Source: Diphasiastrum complanatum (Eukaryota > Streptophyta > Lycopodiopsida > Lycopodiales > Lycopodiaceae). Taken from it: a DNA stretch of 64,000 nt. Shown one piece after another: positions 48,481 through 58,539 of the stretch (position 1 is its first letter; every line of letters begins with the position of its first letter). The DNA lies in contig CM055107.1 in the NCBI GenBank assembly GCA_029204225.1, forward strand, positions 31,025,410 through 31,089,409. Reading direction: 5' to 3'. The notes under the pieces are model-generated. The model was not told the origin of the DNA and did no database searches. It saw nothing but the letters and a program-made list of their open reading frames with translations. Both the position numbers and the translations under genes were made by a program.

Positions 48481-49437
48481 GTCTACAGAAATACATTGTC
48501 TTCGCAATAGTTTGCAAAAATGAACTGATCGTCGCATTGTTTGCATTTTTCCAATTTTTGACAGTGACTTCTTTTCAAATAGTTTGAAGAAACACATTTT
48601 TTGTCGACTTTTTCACATTTTTCCAAAATGCAAAAAATACAAAGTTTGTCTACTTTGACAAGCAACGTCTCCAGCTACTTCCAAAAATATGCGAGAAATG
48701 CAAAGTATGCGATAAACTCGTCCATGTCAACGATTACGAGTCACCTGACTCATCTACACCCTATACAGATGGCGTTGTACTTTAAATATCTCTCAAGTAC
48801 AATGAAGTACATAGTTAAAAAATTAAACTAGTCTTGTAAATATAACAATACTTAAACGTTTCTTGTAATCGCAAGGACGCTGGTTATAAATACACCTCCA
48901 GCTCGCATCAATCCTGGATTAACAATCAGTGTTGTTCAAGATCTGTAAAATATACAAGCAACACGTTCTTTCTATCTATGTCTAACTTAGATATCTATGT
49001 TGTGATTTGATTACACTTTCCTACTACTAGTTCATGCTCGTTCACTCACTCTAATCAGCTCACGGACGTCTACGACTCTTCTAAATCTGATCAGACGATG
49101 GCTGTCTTTGGCGCATGAGGAACTAGCATTTTCATACTACACTATCACACAAAATTCTATATTGAACTTCATATTGAAACTAATTTACAGTAATTCCACA
49201 CCTCATTTAATCTCTTCGATGGACTGTACTCATGTTTGTCTGAGTATGAATATTGTGGAAAAAGTACAAAAAGGACCAAGAGTGGATCCTAATCTGATCC
49301 TCAAGAGGGATTGGTTGTCAGATTGCTTGATCTATCAATCTACTTCAGATTAAGATCAATCTAGATCAATTCTAGACACAAAATCCTAACAAAAGCAATC
49401 ATTAATTGAAGGTAAGTGTACTTTCTAGTTTCACACG

Positions 49438-50085
49438 TGTGAAACACTGTCTGAGTACGGACTCCAACCTAAAAATCAAGTACGCATTGATAGAACCTTA
49501 AAACAATCAAAACAAATGTAGACAAATGGAGAGAATCACTCAGAATTGCTTCAAAAACCAAGATTGGTGTCTCACAATGATTATGGCCAAATGTGGCTCT
49601 CTATATACAATAAGTGGGAGCTCATGGTACTGATCATCCCTCTGATCCCACATGTGTGAAGGTGCTTTGTCATATGATGATTCATCATGCAAAACTGACA
49701 CTTGGACAAAACCTTCTATTTTGAGCACTTTTGGTCCATTTTCCTTATATATGGAGATCTACTTGGAAATCTTCCAGAATTCAAAATTTGCCTACTTCAG
49801 CTTATTCCACATGTGTGAGCTGTCCCATACACATGGGATATGACAACTAACCAAAATATTTGGCTCATGCAATCAATAGATTGATGCCATGTGTCATATA
49901 TCTAGAAAACTAGTTTTTGGCCTTCTTAGCCACTAGAACTTGAATTAAATCATATGTACAACCTATATGATTATGGTACATGACAAGTACACTATTTTCA
50001 CACATGGAAACAGGCTCCACACATGTGTGTTTATCTATATACAAGATTTTTGGCCTCTACCAAGCTTATTTTTACATTTTTCACA
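49438..50085 (-). repeat. Minus-strand LTR inside the insertion
   Basis: 648 bases with TGTGA/TCACA inverted ends. A purine tract (ATTTTTGAGGAGGAG on the minus strand, 50086-50100) directly precedes its minus-strand start. Several CACATGTGTG palindromes lie inside, and one CACACGTGTG lies at its left edge. Confidence 0.65.
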
Positions 50086-50225
50086 CTCCTCCTCAAAAAT
50101 CTAGCTTGGTAAATCTAGCTTGATGGAAAACATGATGATCTTGAACTTGACTCCATGGGCTAAATTGGTCTTTGCTGGTTCAAAAGGTGTGAAGATCAGC
50201 CAATGAGCTTGATGTTGATCTGAAA

Positions 50226-51088
50226 TCACCATATCCATGATAGTGCTTCTTTGATGTTGACATCTTTGATGAGCTTGAGAGCTTTGCACCACCCTAGCAC
50301 CTCCAAAATTGATTCCTTCCAATTTTCATGTAGATGCTTGACCTTGAGGCTTGCTCCTTCACATGAGATATGCTCCTCTTTCCCTTGAAATGTGAGCCAC
50401 ATGGGTTCAACCATGTTTCTTGAGTTTCTTTTTGGAATCACAACTTGAGAAGGTCTCTCCTCCTCAATCCTTGGCACACTTGAACCTTGAGATGACTCCT
50501 TAAGATCCTCTTCATGATGCTCCTTCTTGATGGAAATACGAGACCTCAATAATGATCACAACAAGTATGACCATTCAATATGCACTTCCTATGATTATCA
50601 AGATTACTTATGCTAGAAACATAAGTCCAAAAATTACCACAACTTGGCATGATTTTTCCAATATTGAAATCAAAAGGTATCTCCATCTCAATAAGGCTAA
50701 CTACTTGCTTATGGATATAAGTGTCCACTTTGGATGCTTCACTTATTCTCATAAGAAGTTTACAACTTGTCTTTAGGATTGAAAACATACAATTTTCATC
50801 TTTATGAATGAACACATCATTCATGATCTTATTGAAACCAAAAGATCCTAGATTATGAAGATATTTCCATTTCCTTGACTTCATAACTAATGTAAGCTTA
50901 CAAGGAAAACATATTTTGCTATCTTTTAAGGCATCACACTCAACTAGCATTGCCTTAAGCCACCTTTGAGATACAAAAGTCTCTTCAAAGCAAAATAGAT
51001 CTTCATAAGTTGACATGAGAGCATAAATGAAACTATTTTCATTTTGTGATTGATGCTCCTTATTCTTGATTGATATCTCTTGGATCAT
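50226..51088 (-). pseudogene. Scrambled Copia pol relic
   Basis: 50546-51088 (minus) contains ETFVSQRWLKAMLVECDALK, the Copia RT entry, followed by sequence that no longer matches. 50226-50549 contains SVPRIEEERPSQVVIPKRNS, a linker that normally comes before RT but here comes after it. The order shows rearrangement. Confidence 0.5.
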
Positions 51089-51111
51089 AGCAAAAAGTTT
51101 GAACTTATCTA

Positions 51112-51690
51112 AAGTTCCCTGATGATCTTGGTGTACATTCGATGGAGGATAAACATCTCGATTCCCTTGAACAAGTAATCATTCGTTGTCGACGGTTCGA
51201 AATTTCATTGAATCCCAAAAAGTGCCAAATCTGGGTTACCCATGGTGTGGTGCTGTGCCATATCATTTCTCGAAATGGTATAGCCACTGATCCCGAAAAG
51301 ATCAGAGTGATATAGAAATGCCCTTACTAGAAACAGTGAAAGAAATCTATGTCTTTTTGGGACACACAAGTTATTATCAAATTTTTATAATACACTACAC
51401 TGATATTTGAAAAGGATTTCCCAATCCGTTTCCTAAGCCGTCAGCTTATTCCAGCTGAGGTTAACTATTCCACAATAGATTGAGAAGCACTAGCAATGGT
51501 CTATGCTGTTCAACAATTTCGACATTATTTGCTAGGCTAGCTTTTTGTTTTGTATATCGATCATCATGCTCTTCTTTACCTATTGAATAAACCTTGCAAA
51601 ACCGGATGAATTGCACGATGACGGATATTGATTCTTATGAATTCAACTTTCGCGTTGTTATTTGGAAAGGCATGCATCAAGCCATCTCCA
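51112..51690 (+). pseudogene. RT second half and RNase H of the large gypsy element
   Basis: Resumes at the RT catalytic region (DDLGVHSMEDKHLDSLEQ), continues RRFEISLNPKKCQI and GIATDPEKI. After a loss it gives RNase H, with FLSRQLIPAEVNYSTID, EALAMVYAVQQFRHYLLG, YIDHHALLYLLNKPCKTG and FNFRVVIWKG. The region between the RT thumb and RNase H is shortened. Stops are frequent. Confidence 0.85.
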
Positions 51691-52704
51691 TGATAGTGCG
51701 ATTCTTTCTTTCGGCAAAACCATTCCCACTCAGTAAAGCTTTGTTTGAGAAGCAGCGAAAAAGATTGGGCTTAATCCAACTGCCCACTTTGAGAGGGAGA
51801 TGTAGAACAACTGATCAGACAGATCTTGATTCTACTAACAAAGCGCGCAGTTACTTGACAAAGGATGATAAAGAAACGAACGCGAACTCGAAACATTTTT
51901 ATTCATGATCAACCTCAAAGGATTCACGAAATTTGTCTTGCAGTCAACTCAAAAGATTCACAAAACAGATTCTTGTAGAAACTCGTGGTTTTTTTTGTTG
52001 AAGCTCAAAAGATTCATGAACAGAATCTTGTCGCGAAATATTTTGTTTCTTGTTCAAACTTAGATGTCACGAAATTGTCGCAAATAGTTTGCAAAATATT
52101 CTGAATTTCTTCTTCAAGCTCAAAGTTGTCATCTATTGCGAACAATTGATGAAAGACGAAAATGTCATGAAGAGACAAGTGTCACGAACAATTCGCGAAA
52201 CACGAAGCTGAGACGAAGAGATGGACTATCGTGAATAATTCGCAAACAGAATTTTTTCGACCCTAGAAACAGAGCGTCTATTTGAATATCAATTGTAGTA
52301 AACGGTTAGATATCTACTGTTATAGAATTAAAAGGCCAAAAGACTTGTAAATAAAAGGCCAAAAGACCTATTCTGTGACAATATAAATACATGTGCACTA
52401 CTTATTGTAACTCACTCAGTCAATCAGAGACACACCAGCGAGATAAGACAGCAAGAGATGTTTTTAGATTCAGATTCAAAATTATAAATTTATTTTTTGA
52501 TCAATAGTTTCTGTTTGTCTAAAAATTGTCTTAAGTTGTCTCTTACTTCCGCATATTATTTCCGCACACATATTCAATCAAGACAAATACTATTCTATTA
52601 GTACATAGATCAGATACAGACCCGATTGAAGACACTAATATAAGTTTGATTTAGTCATACTTTCATCGTGTTCTCTGTGAAAGAAATTCCTATTTTTCCT
52701 ACAA
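51690..52704 (+). mobile_element. 3' end of a plus-strand Copia element with its LTR
   Basis: 51690-51795 reads AKPFPLSKALFEKQRKRLGL and LPTLRGRC, like the TKPL...LR..LG tail of Copia pol. A purine tract (TTTGAGAGGGAGA) then runs into an LTR (51801-52704) with TGTAG/CTACA ends. The LTR holds a degenerate TCGCGAA/TTCGCAAA word array (about 51900-52260) and a TATA box (CAATATAAATAC, about 52379). It replaces most of the host element's integrase. Confidence 0.75.
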
Positions 52705-52912
52705 TCCATGATGGTGATGACGTCTTCCTTTATGCATCTTTCAAGGTCCATCCCAGAAAATTGAAATTACATAGCCAAGGCCCCTTGTCAAGAAAATTTT
52801 CACCAATGGTGCAGTTCAATTAGAGACCCTAGAAGGCATTCCCCTTGAGACATTAGTCAATGTTAGCCGACTATGGAGATACTATGAGGATATTTTTTTG
52901 GTAAGTCATGTC
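52705..52912 (+). pseudogene. Integrase C-terminal end of the large gypsy element
   Basis: Reads LVKKIFTNGAVQLETLEG and IPLETLVNVSRLWRYYED before a stop at about 52910, as in the NGAVEL...VN..RLKRYY end of gypsy integrases. The integrase zinc finger and core are missing, displaced by the Copia 3' end. Confidence 0.78.
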
Positions 52913-52927
52913 TAACAAAATATTTTT

Positions 52928-53092
52928 TGCATCCGACGAGATTGCATGCGACATGATTGCATCCGACGAGATTGCATCCGCCGAGATTCCATCCGACAAA
53001 ACTCCATCTGACATGTTTGCATCCGCCAACCACCAATCTCATTTGCATCCAACGAGCCCATTTGCATTCGATGAAATTTGCATCCAACGCCA
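52928..53092 (+). repeat. GCATCCGAC word array after pol
   Basis: About ten copies of GCATCCGACGAGATT-type units, more regular than the array before gag (17-18 base spacing in the first five). It starts within 20 bases of the integrase stop. Confidence 0.9.
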
Positions 53093-53111
53093 AACCTAAA
53101 TTTTTTTTTGG

Positions 53112-53119
53112 TATAAATA
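53112..53119 (+). promoter_or_regulatory. TATA box between pol and the third ORF
   Basis: TATAAATA preceded by a T tract and followed by CCTTAGCTGCC, 20 bases after the word array and 580 bases before the third ORF. It resembles a plant core promoter. Whether it drives a separate transcript is inference. Confidence 0.55.
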
Positions 53120-53465
53120 CCTTAGCTGCCAAGTTCATTCTTACTTCACACAATTTCGGACAAGTTCTTGTCTATCTAGTGAATTTTAGGTGATCTTCCT
53201 GTTTTCTGATCCGATTCAGCCGTTGTTGCTTGCATCCTAATCGCTATCACGTCCTCTTTCGTTTGAATCATTCTCTATCATTCCCCATACACATTCCTCT
53301 CCACTTTCAGAACCCCTACCACATTTTTCACCTCACAAACATTAAAACAGTAACAAACAAAACGGAACAAAACTTTAACTTTTTGCTTATTTAATAAACT
53401 CTTTGTCTTTTCATTTTCATAGTTTTGCCTCCACGATTTGTCATTCCACTTTACAGTTTGTCTTT

Positions 53466-53640
53466 TTGCATCCGCCAGTTCTTGTAATCACCATCTCATT
53501 TGCATCTGCCATCTCGATTGCATTGCATCCGCCATCTTGATTGCATTCGCCATCTCGTTTGCATCCGCCATCCAGTTTGCATCCGCCATCCACTTTCATT
53601 TCTGCATCCGACAGATTGCATTTGCCATTGTAGCCGCCAG
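53466..53640 (+). repeat. GCATCCGCC word array before the third ORF
   Basis: About ten units of TTGCATCCGCCATC type with 11-18 base spacing, ending 57 bases before the ATG of the third ORF. Same word as the array before gag. Confidence 0.9.
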
Positions 53641-53696
53641 ATCCCATCTTCCAACACTCTAGAGAACTTCCAAAAAATATTAAAATTTTTAAAAAA

Positions 53697-55850
53697 ATGG
53701 TTGATTCGGATTCAAACCACAGTGAAGAGATTCCTGATATGCCTAAGACACTCAAACTCATTTTGTGTGAGAATGACATCATGAATCAGTGGTATACATA
53801 GGCTAAAAAGGTGTTTAAGACACTTGAATTTCAAATTTTACCATGGAAATTTCCAACTCTTCCAGTCTATGACAGTTTGCCTGACAAAGCAAGGGAAACC
53901 TTGAAATGACATATCGAGACCTTATACCATCTACATTGGTTGGTGCACCGGCTTGCACAACAAACAGATGAGCTCAGGACGACAAAGCAGGATCTACAAC
54001 TGAAAGACGCAGAGTTGCTGAAAACATTGGGAGAATTACAAAGTGAAAGGGCCAAGAGACTAGAGGAGCAAAATCAATTCTCAAAACAGCTCTAGTCCCT
54101 TCAAGAGGTGCAAGGCCAATTTGAGTGCCGGTTAGATCTCCTGACTTAGGAAAATAAGAGACTAACTGATGCGATGATAATAGTTAAGCAACCAATAAGA
54201 CCAGAGGATATCAATGTACCAGTTTTGTCTTAGGGAGCAGCAATATAAATGGAGAAATATGTCTCCTTGATTCAAAAGCATGAAGCCCTGAAGAGGAACT
54301 GGCAGATCTTAGAAGAAGAAAACAATAAGAAGTTGTTAGCACTCCGGGAAAGCGTTGGCAAAGTCCAAGAAGAAAATCTCCTGTCAAAGCAACAAATGGA
54401 CTTTATATGGAATACGTCCTATAAACTCAATGTAGGTGTATAAGTGCAGAAAAAAGATGACCATAATGATGATGCCGGAGCACCTGAGCAAAGTTGATCC
54501 ATCAACCAACAAGGTGCTGATCTTGGCATGCCGCCGTATCAAGGATCCACTGTTGGCTCTCTCCACAAGCCCGCCGTGGATTCCTCTACTTACACTCAGT
54601 TGCCTCACTCATCCTCCTATTTTTCTGATCCATTTTTATCTTACCAACCATCATTTTCACCATTTACTCATTCAACCACCTCCGCATTTACTTCCGACAC
54701 CATACCCACCACATCTTCTCTAAAATCCGATGATCATTTCTTAAAATGATTTATTTCACCAACAGCTCAGTGTAACCTCATAACTAACCCACCACCCTCT
54801 TTTCGTAAACTATTCTCACCTCCTTCACCACCTGACTTCAATTCTTTCAATCAAGATCCACTTGATGAGACGGTGTAGCCTTCTGTGGGACTTTTTCCAT
54901 CTCCTTCGAAGAGTAAAGGTGAAACCTTAGCTGGATCAAAGTCTAAGGGTTCTACTTCAAAAGTTTCTGATACCAAGAGTGCCACCACACTGGAAGACTA
55001 TCTAAGAAGATCCTCAAGGAAGCTGCCAAAGAAATCCATAGAGAGGATCAAAAGACAATACGATGATCGCAAAGAGTCTGATGAGTTCTAGAAGACCTAC
55101 AAGAAGGGAGAGCGAGGGGGGGCAAACAAAATAACAGTTGAAGAGTATCCAAAGCTTAATAACCTTGTGAACGCCCTACGACCACAGCCCTCCTGGAGGA
55201 TTGTAATGCTGCTGAATGATGACAAGCAACTACAAGAATACTTGAGAGCACCAAGCTAAAAAAGAACTGATCCCTACTATGTGCCGATCAAAATAAGAGA
55301 TCCTTGGGAGAAAACAAAGCCAGTCGAACGACAAGTCAATTGGCCTATCATTCCACCGATTGACCCAGGCTCAACCTTTGTAAAGTATCAAGATGCGCTC
55401 CTAAAATTTGGATATACCTATAGGAAAAGTGCGGATACCGTAGTCCAAGAAAGCGCCAACTATTGTTTGTCTATAGCATTTCTTGCGACATTAGAGTGAT
55501 GCTACTGGGATGAAGGCCTGCCACCCATCAGGTTGGATGTCAACAAGCCTTTACAAACGGAAGATGCACATTTAATGATGGCGGGATTTTATTTCCAAGC
55601 TGCCTTTACTTCTAGTCAATACGTGTAGATGATTGAAAAGTGGTATGGAAACAAATTCATGCCCGGAATGAAGCCATACTTGGGACCTATTCCGTTGGGC
55701 GCAAAGATGAGATTCATCACATTTGAAGCCATCGAAAGAAAGGTTGGCTACGAGAAAAATCTTGATTAAAGAAAAGCTGACAAGGAAAAGCAAGAGACTC
55801 TCAGCTATGCAGGGTTGTCCTAAAAAGCTATTGGAGCTTGAAGATTTGCT
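53697..55850 (+). pseudogene. Third ORF of the large gypsy element (post-pol, unknown function)
   Basis: One reading frame runs from ATG 53697 for about 715 codons without a frameshift, interrupted by about 16 stops. It begins MVDSDSNHSEEIPDMPKTL. Residues about 70-240 are strongly coiled-coil-like (QQTDELRTTKQDLQLKDAEL, SLIQKHEALKRNWQILEEEN). A Ser/Thr/Pro/Phe-rich middle (SSYFSDPFLSYQPSFSP) is followed by a basic part (DYLRRSSRKLPKKSIERIKR) and a more globular-looking end (PIIPPIDPGSTFVKYQDALL, KWYGNKFMPGMKPYLGPIPL). No signal peptide, membrane segment or zinc knuckle is seen, so it is not an obvious env. It lies where Athila-type elements carry their extra ORF. Family unknown to me. Confidence 0.7.
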
Positions 55851-55969
55851 GAGACATGCAATAACGAACCCAATAAGTCCTTGGTTTTACGTAGGCAAGC
55901 ACAAATCCATGCCTTTCCAAGGACAATGCGTCAAAGCTAAAGCAATAATGCAGTGGGACCTGCAACACT

Positions 55970-55983
55970 TTAGGGGAGGATAA
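55970..55983 (+). promoter_or_regulatory. Polypurine tract of the large gypsy element
   Basis: TTAGGGGAGGATAA immediately before TGTTAGCTG, the proposed start of the 3' LTR. Confidence 0.6.
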
Positions 55984-57019
55984 TGTTAGCTGATGCCATG
56001 CCTCGAGGTGTTGATACAAAATCTCTCCACTCAAAAAGGGCTTCCAGCAGAGATGAAGTTGAGAGCCGAGTATGAGAGCACGAGAATCATTAGTGCTAGG
56101 CTAAAATTGTATATTCTGTGAGCCCCATGGTAAAACCCAAAAGATGAGAAACCATGTGGGATCTAGTAACTTAGACTCTCTCAACTTAAGTTATATTTTT
56201 AATAAAGAGACCTCCTATTATCATGTAAGAGGTGAACCCAAATCTTTATAGAATGGGGTTCACTCAGGTGTAAGAGGTGGAATCCAAAGTATTGTAAAAT
56301 TGGATTCACGAGCTAATGGGTATACATAGAGGCCTCCTCCATGAGTTCTAGAGCACTAGATATTGTACTGAAATGTTGTTGCATTGTTAATTGAAGATCT
56401 TTCTATTTTCATTTCCATCTATGCTCCATTTTCATGCATTAAGTTCGAGTACTGATGTATGAATGTGTTTTGTTGTTGATTCTTCCCCTTTAAAGTTTGG
56501 ATTTGTAATTAAGATAAGGTAGATGTGCAGGGCCTTGTGGTAGATCGATACCATTATGATCTGATGCTGCTTTGTGCTTGACTCCTTGAGGAGTTCTTGT
56601 TACAATTGTTGAGTGATAATTGTAGTAAGCACTTTGTAGGATTGTAGATCTTAATTGTTTTAGTTTTGTTGATTCTGGTGATTTCAATAGGATTAGTTCC
56701 AAATCCATTCCTTGTTCTTACTTAGATTAGTGTAGCAATAATCTACAATCTGTAAGAACTCAAGAAACATTAAAAATAGACTGTAGAACGTAGGAGTCCA
56801 AAGTTTGGTAGATCCAGATCGAAGTTGAGCATCCATTATCAGTAGGATGGAGATCAGGTCGTAGATGTACTAATTGGCAAGCGGGTACATCTCCAAAGCA
56901 TTACCAACTATCCTACAAATCATAGGAGTTAGAGGCAGACAAACCCTGTTAGCTGGCGGCTGGCTGGAATATGTCAATCAGAGAATAAGTGCTAGTAGTC
57001 AGAGGAAACATAGCAAACA
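55984..57019 (+). repeat. 3' LTR of the large gypsy element
   Basis: 1036 bases from TGTTAGC to AGCAAACA. From 56119 onward it matches the 5' LTR closely. It contains about 65 bases (56448-56527) missing from the 5' copy. Confidence 0.78.
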
Positions 57020-57640
57020 ACAATGTATGGTAGAGAGAAATATAACATGAAGCTGAAAACTTATGAGGCTACTGTGGGGGATTTAGCGGATGCAATTTTG
57101 TAGAGGGCAAGAGCAAATTCCTTCTTATTAGGTCGATATATTGGTGATGGGCTAACATTGCAAAATCTCCTTAAGAGAATTTTTGCAAGTAGAAAAAACT
57201 CAGCTATAGGTGCTACATTATTCGATAGCATTAATAATTTTGTAGAGGAAATAGACTTGACGAGTAAAGACAAAGATGTAAATGCACCAATGAAAGATGC
57301 AAGGCGAAAAAGACCTGTAGACCAATGGAATAATGACAATGACAATGTGTCTCATCACTGAGAACATGTGCAAAGAGTACATGCAAAAACTAAGGCACAT
57401 GTGGCAGGTTGTAGTGCATATGCTTGTCAAGGGTCACCTTATGTTGTGTTAGGAAGTGCATGGTTACAACTAAGTGATAATGTATTAGAACAAGAACTGA
57501 ACAATAGTTGGTGGGGCATCAAGTGTCCTAGAATGGTTAGTGAAGTCAGGTGCCATTGCATAAAGGTTGTTGGGAGAGAAAAGTGTAATAGATTAATAAC
57601 AGCAAGGGTAGCACCATGTTTCTTTGGAATCAAAAGTTAG
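57020..57640 (+). pseudogene. Unidentified ORF pieces right of the gypsy element
   Basis: From ATG 57024 (MYGREKYNMKLKTYEATVGD) the frame continues after one stop as RANSFLLGRYIGDGL, TLQNLLKRIFASRKNSA and EEIDLTSKDKDVNAP to a stop at 57361. A second frame continues to 57640 (SPYVVLGSAWLQLSD). The stretch looks protein-coding in composition but I recognise no family. Confidence 0.35.
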
Positions 57641-57981
57641 ATTATATATATTATACATCAAGTGTCATAATAAGAGATTCAGGCTTTCCAATAGATCTTT
57701 GAATTCCTAATCCTAATGTCTAATCCTAGGATTTAAGTTTGATAGAAATAATATAGTGTGATACTAGCTTTATTGAGTATTAAAACTAATGCCACCTACA
57801 TACCTTGAAATTGCTATGTTAGAGGATTAGGCTAAATTGCCTTATTGCTCTAATTCAATTGAAATAGTCCTTACAATGTGAGCATCGTGAACAAGTTAGT
57901 GGTTTGATGCAAAGAGGCACAACCTCCACCCAATCTCTCTAACGTATTCTCTTCTTCCTTAATATTGTACACTTCTCCTTT

Positions 57982-58093
<112 letters not shown>

Positions 58094-58355
58094 GCACGAT
58101 GCTCGAAACTATATAGCTTTACCATGGCAGTGTGGTTATGACCATGATAAATGGGTTTATTAGTTACCATATGATATATATGGTTCTTTTTGTTGATAAA
58201 GTTCAGAATTCAAATGTATACTTTCCCTCCAATTTGCACTCCATCAAAAGTCTATATAAGAGATACATCACTACAAAAACCCTCACTTTGCTTTCCTTTT
58301 TTTCTCCTCCTCTTCTCCTTCTTCCTTATGCTGGCACACTCTCAGATGCACCCAT

Positions 58356-58539
58356 CTATGGCTCTCGGATTGGCACAATTACACAGACTGCTATGCCTTT
58401 GTATTGAATACTTTTCATTTCTGATAGCATAGACAAGAATTGCTTTTCTATGGCTCTCGGATTGGCACAATTACACAGACTGCTATGCCTTTGTATTGAA
58501 TACTTTTCATTTCTGATAGCATAGACAAGAATTGCTTTT
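58356..58539 (+). repeat. Perfect 92-base tandem duplication
   Basis: 58356-58447 and 58448-58539 are identical, both running from CTATGGCTCTCGGATTGG to ACAAGAATTGCTTTT. No difference was seen. Confidence 0.97.

Larger units (their letters stand above)
48480..51112. mobile_element. Copia-derived insertion splitting the gypsy RT
   Basis: The insertion lies between MQRAFKYF... (48.46 kb) and DDLGVHSMEDKHLDSLEQ (51.12 kb), adjacent parts of one RT. Its left 0.9 kb looks like an LTR with a TATA box (GGTTATAAATACACC, about 48891) and a degenerate TTTGC/GCATTTTT word array. Next comes a minus-strand LTR (49438-50085) with a minus-strand purine tract and Copia RT relics. It is probably two or more events. 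Confidence 0.7.
42351..57019 (+). mobile_element. Large Ty3/gypsy element of Ogre/Tat/Athila type, with nested Copia pieces
   Basis: Direct repeats at about 42351-43188 and 55984-57019 match along about 750 bases, though the 5' copy lacks about 65 bases and about 100 bases near its start. They behave as LTRs: a primer site TGGCACCGCTG follows the first and a polypurine tract precedes the second. Between them, on the plus strand, lie gag, zinc knuckles, protease, RT, RNase H, the integrase end and then a further long ORF. The RT and RNase H motifs (FSFLDDFSG, IAPEDRFKTTF, STIDxEALAMVYAVQQFRHYLLG, DHHALLYLLNKPC) are of the non-chromovirus Ogre/Tat/Athila group. RT is split by a 2.6 kb insertion. 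No matching target duplication was found (TAAGA before, ACAAT after). Confidence 0.8.

Noticed and set aside
50546-51088. 180-codon minus-strand frame as a new gene
   Set aside because: Its start contains the Copia RT entry motif, and the rest is antisense of shuffled Copia sequence.
51775-52709. ATCCA on both sides of the Copia 3' end as a target duplication
   Set aside because: The left ATCCA lies within the readable Copia pol tail (LGLIQLP), so it is part of the element and not flanking DNA.
53697-55850. Stops as sites of U-to-C RNA editing or recoding rather than decay
   Set aside because: U-to-C editing is known from organelles of some land plants, whereas this ORF lies in a nuclear LTR retroelement with decayed gag and pol. 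C-to-T mutation explains the pattern more simply.
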